A DNA stretch of 64,000 bases from Leisingera sp. NJS204 (GTDB lineage Bacteria > Pseudomonadota > Alphaproteobacteria > Rhodobacterales > Rhodobacteraceae): NCBI RefSeq assembly GCF_004123675.1, contig NZ_CP035417.1, forward strand, positions 1,293,501 through 1,357,500, read 5' to 3'. Both the position numbers and the translations under genes were made by a program. Of the stretch, positions 27,742 to 36,435 are shown one piece after another. Position 1 is the first letter of the stretch. Every line of letters starts with the position of its first letter. The notes beneath the pieces were generated by a model. It worked only from the letters and a program-made list of their open reading frames with translations. It was not told where the DNA came from and did no database searches.

Positions 27742-28545
27742 ATGCAGGAGATCCGGGTCTTTGACGGCGAAAAATTGCGCGCCTCGCTGTTCAACGCGGG
27801 GGCAAAGCGCCTGTTTGCGACCTTCCGCCAGCGGGTTGCCGTGGCGGGCGAATTCGAAGACCGCGGCCCGGTGAAAAACATGACCCGGCACGGCTATGCG
27901 CATCTGCATATCCAGTGCCGCGACAACGACTGGTATGTAAACAGCGAAACCCAGGCGCTGTCGCGCAGCCTGAAAGACCTGACCAAGGGCTATAGGGACG
28001 CGGCGGCCATGGGGTTTTCCATGGGCGGCTACGGGGCGCTGCGGTTTTCTTCGGCGCTGAACCTGAAGCGGCTGATCGCTGTCTCGCCGCAATACACCAT
28101 TGCGCAAGGTGCGGTGCCGCATGACCGCCGCCGCAAGGAAGCGGCCGCTTTCGATGAAGCGCTGGGCGACCTGATCCGTTATGGCCGCCACGGTGTGAAA
28201 GGGGTGGTGCTGTTCGATCCGTTCCGCAAGATGGATCTGAACCATGCGCTGTACATACAGGCGGTGTTTCCGGACTTGCAACTGTGCCGGGTGTCCTGCG
28301 GCGGCCATCCCGCCAGCCAGGTGATCCGCGAGGGCGGCAGTTTCTGGGATCTGCAGTCGATGCTGCACACAGGCCCGCTGACTGCGGCGCGGGTTCTGGG
28401 CCTGCACAGAGAGCGGCGCAGGCGCTCGCAGACCTATTGGCGGCGCTTGGCGCGGGTTGCGCGCCACTGCGGCAGGCCGCAGCTTGGCGCCGCGGCGGAC
28501 GCCCGGCTTGAAAGGCTTGCAGCCGAACAGGAAAACGGGCAGTAA
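27742..28545 (+). CDS. Alpha/beta-hydrolase-like protein
   Basis: 267-residue protein. The only clear landmark is GFSMGGYGAL, a nucleophile elbow (GxSxG) of alpha/beta hydrolases, with VSPQYTIAQG shortly after. The C-terminus is strongly basic (RERRRRSQTYWRRLARVARH). It follows meaB by six bases. Short hydrolases of this sort occur in roseobacters next to sugar or capsule genes, but nothing here identifies a substrate. Confidence 0.65.
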   Translation: MQEIRVFDGEKLRASLFNAGAKRLFATFRQRVAVAGEFEDRGPVKNMTRHGYAHLHIQCRDNDWYVNSETQALSRSLKDLTKGYRDAAAMGFSMGGYGALRFSSALNLKRLIAVSPQYTIAQGAVPHDRRRKEAAAFDEALGDLIRYGRHGVKGVVLFDPFRKMDLNHALYIQAVFPDLQLCRVSCGGHPASQVIREGGSFWDLQSMLHTGPLTAARVLGLHRERRRRSQTYWRRLARVARHCGRPQLGAAADARLERLAAEQENGQ

Positions 28546-28573
28546 ACGCCTCAAGAAAGCTGAGTTGAATCAC

Positions 28574-28602
28574 TTGACGCTGTTGCTGGTTGATCGTATG
28601 AG
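28574..28602 (+). promoter_or_regulatory. Candidate promoter for rpmB
   Basis: TTGACG at 28574-28579, a 17-base spacer and TATGAG at 28597-28602, about 95 bases before the rpmB ATG. Judged by match to sigma70 consensus only. Confidence 0.45.
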
Positions 28603-28695
28603 CAGCGGACCAGTTTTCGGGCGCAGCCAATGGCAGCGCCCCTTGTGATTTGGTCCGGATCTGCTCCGGACCTCCGAAAAACGAAGGATGATGAT

Positions 28696-28986
28696 ATGTC
28701 GCGCCGTTGCGAACTGACCGGAAAAGGCCCGATGACTGGCAACAATGTCAGCCACGCGAAAAACAGAACCCGCCGCCGGTTTCTGCCGAACCTGAATGAT
28801 GTGACCCTGCAGTCCGAGACCCTGGGCCGCGGCGTCAAGCTGAAGATCTCCGCAGCAGCCCTGCGCTCGGTTGATCACCGTGGCGGTCTGGACGCCTTCC
28901 TGGCAAAAGCCAAGAACGAAGAGCTGTCCGACACCGCCCTGAAAGTGAAAAAAGAGATCGCCAAGGCACAAGCCGCCGAGGCCTGA
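28696..28986 (+). CDS. rpmB: 50S ribosomal protein L28
   Basis: 96-residue L28, the alphaproteobacterial length. The opening [20 protein letters not shown] and [15 protein letters not shown] are diagnostic. The start ATG 28696 has GAAGGA upstream; an in-frame ATG at 28630 would add 22 unrelated residues. It is a single gene between a candidate promoter and a terminator hairpin. Confidence 0.97.
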   Translation: MSRRCELTGKGPMTGNNVSHAKNRTRRRFLPNLNDVTLQSETLGRGVKLKISAAALRSVDHRGGLDAFLAKAKNEELSDTALKVKKEIAKAQAAEA

Positions 28987-29046
28987 TAGGCCTTGATTGG
29001 CCGAACTGGCCTGATCCTTTCACTGGATTTCAGTTACACTTACAGA

Positions 29047-29074
29047 CACCGCGCATGAGCAATCAAGCGCGGTG
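29047..29074 (+). terminator. Terminator after rpmB
   Basis: 8-bp stem CACCGCGC / GCGCGGTG with a 12-base loop followed by TTTGCGTTTG. It lies 60 bases after the L28 stop. Confidence 0.6.
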
Positions 29075-29145
29075 TTTGCGTTTGCGCAATCTGCCGCGGT
29101 GATGGCTCTTGCGGCGGCGGTACAGGGCGGGCATATCTGCCTGTG

Positions 29146-29493
29146 ATGAAACACATTCTGCGCCTTTACCTTGGCCTGTTCCTGGCCCTTGCGGTTGCCC
29201 TGACAGGCCATAGCGCTGCTGCACGGCAGGGTATGCGCGATGCGGCCGGGCAGATGGTGATCTGCACAGGTTTGGGGCCGGAAGTTATCTATGTGGACAG
29301 CGAAGGCCAGCCGGTCCAGCCGCCGCACAGCTGCCCTGATTGCGTGATGCATTTGCTGGATGCCGTGGCGCCGCCTGCCACGCTGCCGGTTTCCGGGCAG
29401 TCGGCGGGCCGTGTGCACGCGGTTTCGCATAAGGCCGCCATTGGCAGCTATTTCAAACCAAGGGCCAGCGCACGTTCGCCGCCTGCGGCCTGA
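29146..29493 (+). CDS. DUF2946-like small exported protein upstream of a copper chaperone
   Basis: 115-residue protein with an N-terminal hydrophobic signal/anchor (about residues 1-22, ending near HSAAA). A CPDC motif (HSCPDCVMHLLD) lies in the middle and the C-terminus is basic and proline-rich. Short proteins with CPxC and this layout are often assigned to DUF2946 and sit beside copper-handling genes. A PCu(A)C chaperone gene follows 55 bases downstream, supporting a role in copper delivery; that role is inferred from context. A GTG at 29143 is an alternative start one codon earlier. Confidence 0.6.
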   Translation: MKHILRLYLGLFLALAVALTGHSAAARQGMRDAAGQMVICTGLGPEVIYVDSEGQPVQPPHSCPDCVMHLLDAVAPPATLPVSGQSAGRVHAVSHKAAIGSYFKPRASARSPPAA

Positions 29494-29548
29494 TTGCAGA
29501 CAAGCCCATTTCCCCAAAATTCAATCGTTTCTTATGAGGAGGCACAAA

Positions 29549-30025
29549 ATGTCCCTGAAATCTGTATTCCTTGCCGCCGCTGCGGCAGCCGCATTGGCCG
29601 GGTCCGCTTTTGCAGACGGTGCCCACAAAATCATGGTCCATGACCAATACGCACGGGTGTCCTCGCCCACCGCCAAGGCCGGTGCTGCTTTCATGGCGAT
29701 CATGAACCAGACCCATGCGGATGACCGGCTGATCGATGTCCGCTCGGATGTGGCCGCCAGGGTGCAGCTGCACACCCACAAGGAAGGTGATGACGGTGTC
29801 ATGAAGATGATGCATGTCGAAGAAGGCTTTGCCATTGCCGAGGGCGACACCCATATGCTGAAGCGCGGCGGCGACCACATCATGTTCATGGGGTTGAACC
29901 AGGCGCTGAACCATGGCGATGTGGTCAAAGTCACGTTGGTGTTCGAAAACGCCGGCGAAGTCGAAATCGAAGTGCCGGTCGATTTGGAACGCAAAGCCGA
30001 AGGTCACGGCAGCCACTCAAACTGA
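29549..30025 (+). CDS. Periplasmic copper chaperone PCu(A)C
   Basis: 158-residue exported protein with a signal peptide (cut probably after SAFA, about residue 21). The mature part fits the PCu(A)C family: FMAIMNQ, then the metal-binding stretch VQLHTH followed by DGVMKMM and later DHIMFMGL, giving the His/Met ligand set that passes Cu(I) to cytochrome oxidase. A strong GAGGAGG lies at 29536-29542. The His-rich tail (GHGSHSN) may bind extra metal. It forms a two-gene unit with the DUF2946-like gene and is followed by a terminator. Confidence 0.9.
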   Translation: MSLKSVFLAAAAAAALAGSAFADGAHKIMVHDQYARVSSPTAKAGAAFMAIMNQTHADDRLIDVRSDVAARVQLHTHKEGDDGVMKMMHVEEGFAIAEGDTHMLKRGGDHIMFMGLNQALNHGDVVKVTLVFENAGEVEIEVPVDLERKAEGHGSHSN

Positions 30026-30092
30026 ACCCGGGCACGATAGAGTAGGGCGGGCGCGGCGTCAGGCTGCGCCGCAGCCCTCCTTCGCGCCCAAA

Positions 30093-30115
30093 GCCCGCCG
30101 GATGGCGGGCTTTTT
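30093..30115 (+). terminator. Intrinsic terminator after the copper chaperone
   Basis: 7-bp stem GCCCGCC / GGCGGGC with a GGAT loop, then TTTTT. Confidence 0.85.
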
Positions 30116-30126
30116 GGTGTCCAGGA

Positions 30127-30825
30127 TCAGCCCAGCAGTCCTGCCACCCAGGCCGGGACGGTTTCGGTGGCGGGACCAAAGCGGCGCTCGGCAAAGCGGG
30201 AGGCGGTGGCAGAGGGTTCCAGGTTCAGCTCCACCGTATGGGCGCCCGCCAGATGCGCCTCATCGACAAAGGCGGCAGCCGGGTAGACCTCGCCCGAGGT
30301 GCCGATGGCGGCATACAGATCCGCATCTGCGAGATGGGTGTAGATCTCTTCCATGAAATACGGCATCTCGCCGAACCAGACCACGCCGGGACGGCCCGCG
30401 GGCGCCGCACAGGCGGGGCAGGGGTGTCCGGTCTGCATTTCCATCGGTGCAGTCCAGCTATGGCCGCAGGTGGCGCAAACAGCGCCTTCCAGCCTGCCGT
30501 GCATATGCAGCACATCCGCCGCGCCGCCGGCCTCGTGCAGGGTGTCCACATTCTGGGTAACGATCACCACCTCGCCCGGATGTTCCCTTTGCAGCCGCGC
30601 CAGCGCCTGATGCGCCGCATTAGGCCTGGCCTCAGCCGCCTGGGCGCGGCGGGCATTGTAAAAGCGATGCACCAGATCCGGGTTGCGGGCAAACCCTTCG
30701 GGTGTTGCCACATCCTCGATCCGGTGCTGCGCCCAGAGGCCGCCCTCGTCGCGGAAGGTGCCCAGCCCGCTTTCGGCGGAAATCCCGGCGCCGGTCAGGA
30801 TGACAATCTTCACACTCTTTCCCAT
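30127..30825 (-). CDS. cobB: NAD-dependent protein deacylase (sirtuin, CobB-like)
   Basis: 232-residue sirtuin that removes acyl groups from lysines using NAD. Visible features: NAD loop TGAGISAESG (11-20), QNVD (91-94), catalytic H109 in HMHG, and zinc cysteines C117, C120, C136, C139. FYNARR places Y56 and R59, the pair that in class III sirtuins (SIRT5, E. coli CobB) accepts succinyl and malonyl groups. ATG 30825 was preferred over 30846. It is divergent from the phosphatase gene with a 49-base gap. Confidence 0.93.
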   Translation of the reverse strand: MGKSVKIVILTGAGISAESGLGTFRDEGGLWAQHRIEDVATPEGFARNPDLVHRFYNARRAQAAEARPNAAHQALARLQREHPGEVVIVTQNVDTLHEAGGAADVLHMHGRLEGAVCATCGHSWTAPMEMQTGHPCPACAAPAGRPGVVWFGEMPYFMEEIYTHLADADLYAAIGTSGEVYPAAAFVDEAHLAGAHTVELNLEPSATASRFAERRFGPATETVPAWVAGLLG

Positions 30826-30874
30826 CGCCGCGGAACCTCCTATCACTGACCCTATTCACAGGAGCCATAGACGC

Positions 30875-31312
30875 ATGCCTACCTGTATTCTGTTTGTCTG
30901 CCTAGGAAACATCTGCCGCTCCCCGGCGGCCGAAGGCGTGTTCCGCGCGTTGTGCCCGGATGTAGAAACCGACAGTGCCGGCACGGCCTCCTATCACGCA
31001 GGCGAGCCGCCATACGGCCCGATGCAGGTAGCAGCGCAGGCGCGGGGGCTGGATATCTCGGACCTGCGGGCGCGGCAGTTCCGGCGCGGTGATTTCGAAG
31101 ATTTCGATCTGATCATTGCAATGGACGCCAGCAATCTGGAGAATATCGAGGCCCTGCGTCCGGTAGGCAATGAAACCCCGGTGCGCCTGTTCACGGACTA
31201 CGCGCCGGAAACCGGCGCCGGTCATGTGCCCGACCCTTACTATACCCGCGATTTCGACGGCTGCCTGGATCTGATCGAGGCTGCTGCCAAGGGCCTCAAA
31301 GCGGTCCTCTGA
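30875..31312 (+). CDS. Low-molecular-weight protein-tyrosine-phosphatase
   Basis: 145-residue LMW-PTP. The P-loop VCLGNICRSP near the N-terminus (C9 nucleophile, C14, R15) and the general-acid motif DPYY near the C-terminus define the family. In bacteria such enzymes often dephosphorylate tyrosine kinases of exopolysaccharide systems; no kinase is encoded here, so that link is not shown. AGGAG precedes the ATG. The stop lies one base from the stop of the convergent LysR gene. Confidence 0.93.
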   Translation: MPTCILFVCLGNICRSPAAEGVFRALCPDVETDSAGTASYHAGEPPYGPMQVAAQARGLDISDLRARQFRRGDFEDFDLIIAMDASNLENIEALRPVGNETPVRLFTDYAPETGAGHVPDPYYTRDFDGCLDLIEAAAKGLKAVL

Positions 31313-31313
31313 C

Positions 31314-32279
31314 TTATTCGGCGATCACCCGGAAACCGCCTGCCAGGAAAGGCAGCTGTTGCACCGCCGGATCAATCATCTGGGTCTGCACCAGCCGGCG
31401 CAGGGTTTCCGCAACGTCGCGCGGCACCCGGTCGGCCCAATCAGCCGCTGTAAACAGTGAAATTGTCCGCGACATCTCGCCAAAGGGCAGCGGAAAAGCA
31501 TCGATCTGGTCGTGGAACCGTGCTGCCCGCATATATCCCAGCGGCGTTGTCACCGCCCAGCCGATCCGCCGTGCCACCATCGCCATCAGCGCCAGATGCG
31601 AGCCGACCTCGAACCGGTCCTCGAACTCCAGCTTCTGGCGCACCAGCAGCCCCTCGATCTGCTGCGAGATCAGCTGCTCGCGCGCGTAGCGCAGAAACGG
31701 CAAATCCTGCAGCTGCTCCGCCGCCTGTGCCGCATCGGACAAGGCGCCGCGCGGCGCCACCAGAATGAAGGGATCGCGCACCAGCGGGTATTCCACCAGC
31801 CCCTCATGCAGCCCGCCGGCGGTGGCGGCAACGGCAATATGCAGCTCGCGGGCCTCCATTGCCTGCACGATGTCATGGCTGGAGGCGGTGATCATCTTGA
31901 AGCGGCACTGTGTCAGGCTGTCCGCTAGAATAGTGGCCAGCCGCGGGGTCAGGTCGTTGTCGAAATCATCAATCAGACCGATCGACAGCGCCTGCAAGTG
32001 GCTGAGATCCATCACCGTCAGCTCGCTTTGGGCCAGCCGCAGCTCCGACAGGACCGCCTCGGTCCGGGCCAGGAAACTGCGCCCGGCGGCGGTCAGCACC
32101 ATCGGGCGGCGGCCATGGTCGATCAACTCGCTGTCCAGTGCCTTTTCCAGGTTGCGCATCTGCTGGCTGACGGCGGGCTGGCTGAGGCCGGTCATCTCTG
32201 CCGCTTGCGCCACTGATCCGGTCTTGGCCAAAGCCTCGAACACTTCCAGCCCGCGCAGGGTAACACCTTTGATCAACAT
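31314..32279 (-). CDS. LysR family transcriptional regulator
   Basis: 321-residue LysR-type regulator. The N-terminal winged helix-turn-helix reads LRGLEVFEALAKTGSVAQAA then LSQPAVSQQMRNLEKALDSE; the remainder is a substrate-binding-like effector domain (LSIGLIDDFDNDLTPRLA onwards). ATG 32279 gives MLIKGVTLRGLEVF; an in-frame start at 32348 adds non-family residues. No divergent target gene is adjacent, so the regulon and effector are unknown. Confidence 0.9.
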   Translation of the reverse strand: MLIKGVTLRGLEVFEALAKTGSVAQAAEMTGLSQPAVSQQMRNLEKALDSELIDHGRRPMVLTAAGRSFLARTEAVLSELRLAQSELTVMDLSHLQALSIGLIDDFDNDLTPRLATILADSLTQCRFKMITASSHDIVQAMEARELHIAVAATAGGLHEGLVEYPLVRDPFILVAPRGALSDAAQAAEQLQDLPFLRYAREQLISQQIEGLLVRQKLEFEDRFEVGSHLALMAMVARRIGWAVTTPLGYMRAARFHDQIDAFPLPFGEMSRTISLFTAADWADRVPRDVAETLRRLVQTQMIDPAVQQLPFLAGGFRVIAE

Positions 32280-32459
32280 GCAATCGCTCCAATACCTTAC
32301 GCCGTTTGTTCCGCTTTGCTGCAGCCCGGTCAAGGGGGGCAAAGGCACAGCCTTTCCCCCTTGCGAAAATGCCGCAGCGCAGATGTATCAAAACGGTCAA
32401 AGGCACCCGTGGGGTGCCTTTGCTTTACCGTGCAGCTTGGGGAAATGACGAAGGCAGGC

Positions 32460-32771
32460 TCAGCCGCAGTTGCGCGCTGCATGATCTCCAAAGGCCTTGT
32501 AGCGCAGCCACAGCCGCTCGTCCGTGCGGCTGGAGGACTGGCGCACCACTTGGGCCTGGTGCGGATCGGAAAACCATTTCGACACGGTCTTGCGCTCGGC
32601 CCGTGTCAGGCTGCGGTTGGCCACCTTCTGGATGCAGCTGCACAACCCGGGCGAGGCCGCGGTGCGGTCCGACTGGCGGCAGGCGCGTTCAATCGCGCCG
32701 GCCTCGGCCCCCGAAGGTGCCAATGCTGCAAGAGATCCGGCGCAAAGCGCGGCGGTCAAGAAAAATCTCAT
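32460..32771 (-). CDS. Small exported protein of unknown function
   Basis: 103-residue protein with a signal peptide (about residues 1-22, ending SGAEA). The mature part contains CRQSDRT, CSCIQKVANRSLT and a final CG, giving four or more cysteines compatible with disulfides in the periplasm. Start ATG 32771 puts the signal at the N-terminus; a longer frame to 32855 would not. I associate this cysteine pattern with conserved roseobacter proteins, but I cannot name a function. Confidence 0.65.
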   Translation of the reverse strand: MRFFLTAALCAGSLAALAPSGAEAGAIERACRQSDRTAASPGLCSCIQKVANRSLTRAERKTVSKWFSDPHQAQVVRQSSSRTDERLWLRYKAFGDHAARNCG

Positions 32772-32936
32772 CTGGCTCGTGCCCCGTTTTTTGGCAAGCG
32801 GATCTGATGCCCGCGGAATTGCCCGCAGTATGCCAAAAGCCAAGGTGCGTTTCAATCATGGTGAACGGGGTGTTGAGAAGGCCAGTGTTCAGCAGGGCTG
32901 GAGCGCCGGTTGCCGGCACTCCAGCGGCTGCCGGTC

Positions 32937-33119
32937 TCAGGTTTGGTTTGGCCCGCGCATTGCGCGGATCGCCTGGCGCACGGCTTTCCAGTCCGCCGCC
33001 TCATCGTCTTTGCCGGCTGCTTCGCAGCTGCGCATCTTCTGCGCGGCCTCCAGCTCGGCCTTGTCGCCATGCGCACTATACAGCGCGCGGGCATATTCGG
33101 TCGCTTTGATTGCATCCAT
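32937..33119 (-). CDS. Small conserved-looking protein, 60 residues
   Basis: 60-residue, highly charged, soluble helical protein (opening MDAIKATEYARALYSAHGDK, ending RAMRGPNQT). A near-ideal AAAGGAGG precedes the ATG at good spacing, and the codon use is like its neighbours, so I consider it a real gene. No domain was recognised. Confidence 0.6.
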   Translation of the reverse strand: MDAIKATEYARALYSAHGDKAELEAAQKMRSCEAAGKDDEAADWKAVRQAIRAMRGPNQT

Positions 33120-33285
33120 GCGGGTCGTCCTCCTTTGCTGTGTTTCCCGCCAGAGGGGCGCGCGTTTCGCGGAATGAGGCGAGTATAGCGCATTTCGCCG
33201 CCGCGCGCAGGGAGGGCGGAGAAATTGAGGCGTTTGGGCGGGGAGGGGAGGTGTTTGCAGATCATGGTGAGGACAGTGCCGGTCC

Positions 33286-33382
33286 GCAGGCGGAAGCGAA
33301 GCGCCCGCCGTTTTGCCGAAGGCAAACCGGCGGTTTGACAGCGAAGGTCAGACACGGCCCGGCCTTGCGGCTGGGCGGGAGG
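33286..33382 (+). repeat. Intergenic multi-hairpin repeat, family 2, copy 1
   Basis: Shares long text with 51121-51216 and, inverted, with 40330-40402: GGCGGAAGCGAAGCGCCC, GTTTTGCCGAAGGCAAACC, then GGTTTGAC and a final hairpin GCCCGGCC-TTGC-GGCTGGGC. The TTTGCC/GGCAAA stem is present in each copy. It lies just after the stop of the disrupted gene that follows. Confidence 0.7.
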
Positions 33383-34249
33383 GGTAATTCAGCCGGGTGG
33401 CAGCGTTTTGACAAAGGCCCAAATGGCCTTGGCAACTGATTGCACGCTTTCAGTTTGAGCAGTGACAGTCACTGCTGTTGCTCCAGCGGTCCATTTGGCC
33501 CCGGCCTTTGCCAGTTCCTTGGAGCCTTCGCGGATCATGCCGTCGGCAATCGACCCGCAGTATGCTGCCATGCGCCGTGAAATGTCCCAGAGAGCCTTGG
33601 CGATTTTTTCCAGCTGCGAAGGGGAGGGGGACGGTTTTGCAATTTCCTCTTCCAGCTTCTCTGCTTCCGTCCAAATCAGCATGAGGTCCGTTTGGAAGGC
33701 ACGTGCCGGAGCATCCTCCAGCGGCGGCCCGCCATTGTCACCGATCAGCGCCGCAACGGGAATGTGTTCAACTGCTGCAAGGTGTTCCTTGAGGCGGGCG
33801 ACCTCTTGTTCCAGCTCGAACAGGCGGCGGATGCGCTCGATTTCCGCGGCGACGGCTTCGGGGCCAGCGTTCCATATTGCGTCGTCGATCAGGGCAACGC
33901 GGCGTTGGAGTTCCCAGTCGAGCGGATTGCCAACAAGGAACCCTTGGTACCAGTATCGCCAGATCGCCTTGTGTAACACCGTTTTTATGACCGTCCGCCA
34001 AATCTCAAAAATACCTTCATGGGCATTGGTGCCTGGCCAAAGTGGTGCTGCCAGCAGGGTTTCAGGATCGAAGGCGACGTCGTTGTTAGCATCGTAAAGT
34101 GCGGCCGCAAAAGTAAAATCGCTAGCTACGTTGTCAGATGCGGAAAAAGAAACTGCGTCCCCGGCGTAACCTAGATACCCGTCAAACGCTGCATTGGCAG
34201 CTGCTTGAATTGAGCTACTCCCCAATGTTTGGACAGGTTTTGACGTAGG

Positions 34250-35162
34250 TTAAGCTACTCTCTGCTCCTGCTGATCGGTTTGGGTTTCTTCTTTTCTCAG
34301 CCAATAGACCACGGCTGGGGGTTTGCCGCCAAGGGCGGAGTGTGGGCGTTTTCGGTTGTAGAAATCGATCCATTTCCCAACGCCCGCCTTCGCCTCTGAT
34401 CCGGTCTCCCATGCGTGCAGGTAGACGCATTCGTATTTCAACGACCGCCAGAGCCGCTCGACGAAGATGTTATCGAGGAAGCGCCCCTTGCCATCCATCC
34501 GCTGCCCGGCAGCGCATGTGTGCATGCGCGAGAGGGGAGATCCGCACGCCGGATCGGCGCAATCTGCTCGTCCAGGCAAAAGATGTGAACTGGCTGCCCT
34601 GATCCGTATTCATGATTTCCGGCGGGCCAAACCTGGCGATGGCCTCGTTCAGTGCCTCGACGCAGAAGTCTGCTTCCAGCGTGTTCGAAAGGCGCCAGGC
34701 CAGCACCTTTCGGGTGTGCCAATCCATGATCGCCGCCAGATACAGAAAGCCCCTGCGCATTGGCAGATACGTGATGTCGGCACACCACACCTGATTGGGA
34801 CGCTCCAGGCGTAGACCACGCAACAGATAGGGATAGGTCTTGTGCCCTTTCGCTGCTTTGCTGGTGTTTGGTTTCTGATAGATCGGCATCAAGCCCATCA
34901 GCCGCATCAAGCGTCGGATGCGCTTCTCGTTCACAAGGTGCCCGTCGTTTCGGAGGTGCCAAGTCATCTGGCGGACACCAAAGAACGGCGTTTCCAGGAA
35001 CTGTTCATCGATCCGGCGCATCAACATCAGGTTCATCGCCGTCTCGCCCTTGGGCGTGTAGTAAAACGACGACCGCGAGATCGACAGCAGCTTGCACTGC
35101 TTGCCAATCGACAGGTTGGCATTGGCAGGCTCAACCATCTTGCGCCTCACTTGCCGGTCCAC
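34250..35162 (-). pseudogene. IS3-family OrfB (DDE integrase), broken
   Basis: OrfB carries the HTH_21 stretch (LLSISRSSFYYTPKGETAMN) and the rve integrase core: WCADITYLPM with the first Asp and MNTDQGSQFTS with the second. Just after GVRIS the frame is shifted by a 37-base insertion (34499-34535), and the third catalytic acid region (FVERLWRSLKYECVYL) continues in another frame to the stop at 34250. An uninterrupted enzyme cannot be made. The coding start used here is the GTG at 35162, although in intact relatives OrfB is made as an OrfAB fusion. Confidence 0.85.
34499..34535 (-). repeat. Palindromic insertion in IS3 orfB (family CCCCTCYCG)
   Basis: On the coding strand: CCTCTCG, then hairpin GCGCATG-CACA-CATGCGC (7 bp), then CTGCCGGGCAGCGG, itself a second small hairpin. 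It splits GVRIS from MDGKGRFLDN. The left and right ends match the insertions at 39467-39509 and 39663-39703, while the hairpin does not. Length 37 bases, so it shifts the frame. Confidence 0.75.
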
Positions 35163-35440
35163 GGCTTGAGCTTTCGTGACAAAAAATCGTTGGCGACAGC
35201 CAGCTCCCCGATCTTCGCGTGCAGTTCTTTGACCTGCTCCTCGTCGATCTCTGGGGACTTCTTTCCGCCGCGTTCAAACACGCCGGACGCGCCTTCCAGC
35301 AGAGCGCGTTTCCAGCTGTGGATCATCGTGGGATGGACGCCGAATTGGCTGGCAAGCTCAGCCGCAGTTCGCTCACCCTTCAAAGCCTCAAGCGCGGCTT
35401 TCGCCTTGAACTCGGGCGAGTGGTTCTTCCGTTTCGACAT
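35147..35440 (-). CDS. IS3-family OrfA
   Basis: 97-residue transposase subunit with an N-terminal helix-turn-helix (KAKAALEALKGERTAAELAS, then QFGVHPTMIHSWKRALLEGA) and a leucine-zipper-like C-terminal helix (EEQVKELHAKIGELAVANDF). It is intact and overlaps the orfB start by 16 bases. In IS3 elements OrfA binds the terminal repeats and is fused to OrfB by -1 frameshifting. Confidence 0.9.
   Translation of the reverse strand: MSKRKNHSPEFKAKAALEALKGERTAAELASQFGVHPTMIHSWKRALLEGASGVFERGGKKSPEIDEEQVKELHAKIGELAVANDFLSRKLKPWTGK
35180..35186 (-). other. -1 programmed frameshift heptamer in IS3 orfA
   Basis: On the coding strand the sequence is T TTT TTG with codons GAT TTT TTG in the orfA frame, a classical X XXY YYZ slippery site. 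Slipping back one base opens a frame that reads on, without a stop, into orfB (FFVTKAQAVDRQVRRK). The placement fits IS3-family OrfAB synthesis. Confidence 0.7.
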
Positions 35441-35590
35441 CTCTGATCTCCTCTTCGTCGAAGACCAGCAGACAACAAATCATAGCTTACGTCAGTGTCC
35501 GAAATTCAGGGGGTAGCTCAAATTGATGCAAACGCCGGAGCATCAACTGCACCATGTAGTGACCCTGAAAAGCCCAAATCGAAAGCTTGG

Positions 35591-36379
35591 TCATGTTGAC
35601 AAATGTCTGAGCCAAAGCCGAATAGATGTAAGGTCGATGAAGCCCAGGAAGCTTTCCATGGCTTTGTCGTAGCGAGTTGCCACGCGGCGAGCGTTCTTTA
35701 GTTTGTTGAAACAGCACTCGACCAGGTTGCGCAGGCGGTAAAGCGAGCGGTCGACACCGATACGCTTCTTTCGGGATTTTCGCATTGGGATGACCGGCAG
35801 GACGTTGCGCGCATTCAGGTTCGCCCTGATGCTGTCGCCATCATAGCCGCGATCCGCCAGCAACACGCTGGGACTGGGCAGGTTGTCGGCCATGACCAGA
35901 TCGAAACCGAGATAGTCGGATGTCTGGCCTGGCGTGATCTCTGTCCTCATGGGCAGACCATGCGCGTTGACGAGGAGGTGGATCTTGGTCGAGAAGCCAC
36001 CTCTTGAGCGCCCGAAACCCTGTCGCGGAGTCCCCCTTTAGCACCCGCTGCCTGATGATGGGCCCGGATCACGGCGCTGTCGATCATTTGCAGGGCGTCT
36101 GGCACGGCCCCGCTTTGGTTCAGGGCGTCCATGATCTCATCCCAGAGCCCCGCCAGCGTCCAGCGCCGGAACTGGCGGTAGACGCTCGACCACTTGCCAA
36201 AACTCTTCCGGCAGATCGCGCCATGGCGCGCCGGTCCGGGCAATCCAGAATATCCCATCAAGAACAAGCCGGTGGTTGGCGGGTTTGCGTCCGTTCGGGG
36301 CGCGGGCAGAAAGGATGAAGCGCTCAAAGAACGCCCACTCTTCGTCCGAAATAAGATCTCGTGCCAAGCTGGTCTCCAT
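35591..36379 (-). pseudogene. IS5-family transposase, frameshifted
   Basis: The protein can be read from METSLARDLISDEEWAFFER at 36379 to FLGFIDLTSIRLWLRHLST at 35591, but in three frames. First break: GAG TTT TGG, where related proteins read LPEEF/GKWSSVYRQF; one extra T explains it. Second break: at AAAGGGGG, where a -1 slip is needed to pass from HHQAAGAKGG to QGFGRSRGGFSTKIH; this may be a natural frameshift site of the element rather than damage. The DDE motifs MIDSAVIRAH and ADRGYDGD are both present. Confidence 0.82.
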
Positions 36380-36435
36380 CGCAGATACCAGCTTGAATCA
36401 CGTTCAGCGCTGCCTGTGAATCCCTTTTGTCAACA
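35594..36435 (-). mobile_element. IS5-family insertion sequence, about 842 bp
   Basis: Terminal inverted repeat TGTTGACAAA at 35594 and its complement TTTGTCAACA ending at 36435. The size fits the small IS427/IS1031-like group. No clear target duplication is visible, and joining the flanks directly restores a continuous host reading frame. Ends could be off by one or two bases. Confidence 0.75.

Larger units (their letters stand above)
34211..35520 (-). mobile_element. IS3-family insertion sequence, 1310 bp
   Basis: Imperfect terminal inverted repeats begin TGAGCTAC at both ends (34211 onward; inverted ending 35520). A 3-bp direct repeat AAT flanks it (34208-34210 and 35521-35523), matching IS3-type target duplication. 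It carries orfA and orfB with a -1 frameshift signal. orfB is disrupted by a 37-base palindromic insertion, so this copy is probably immobile. Confidence 0.88.
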
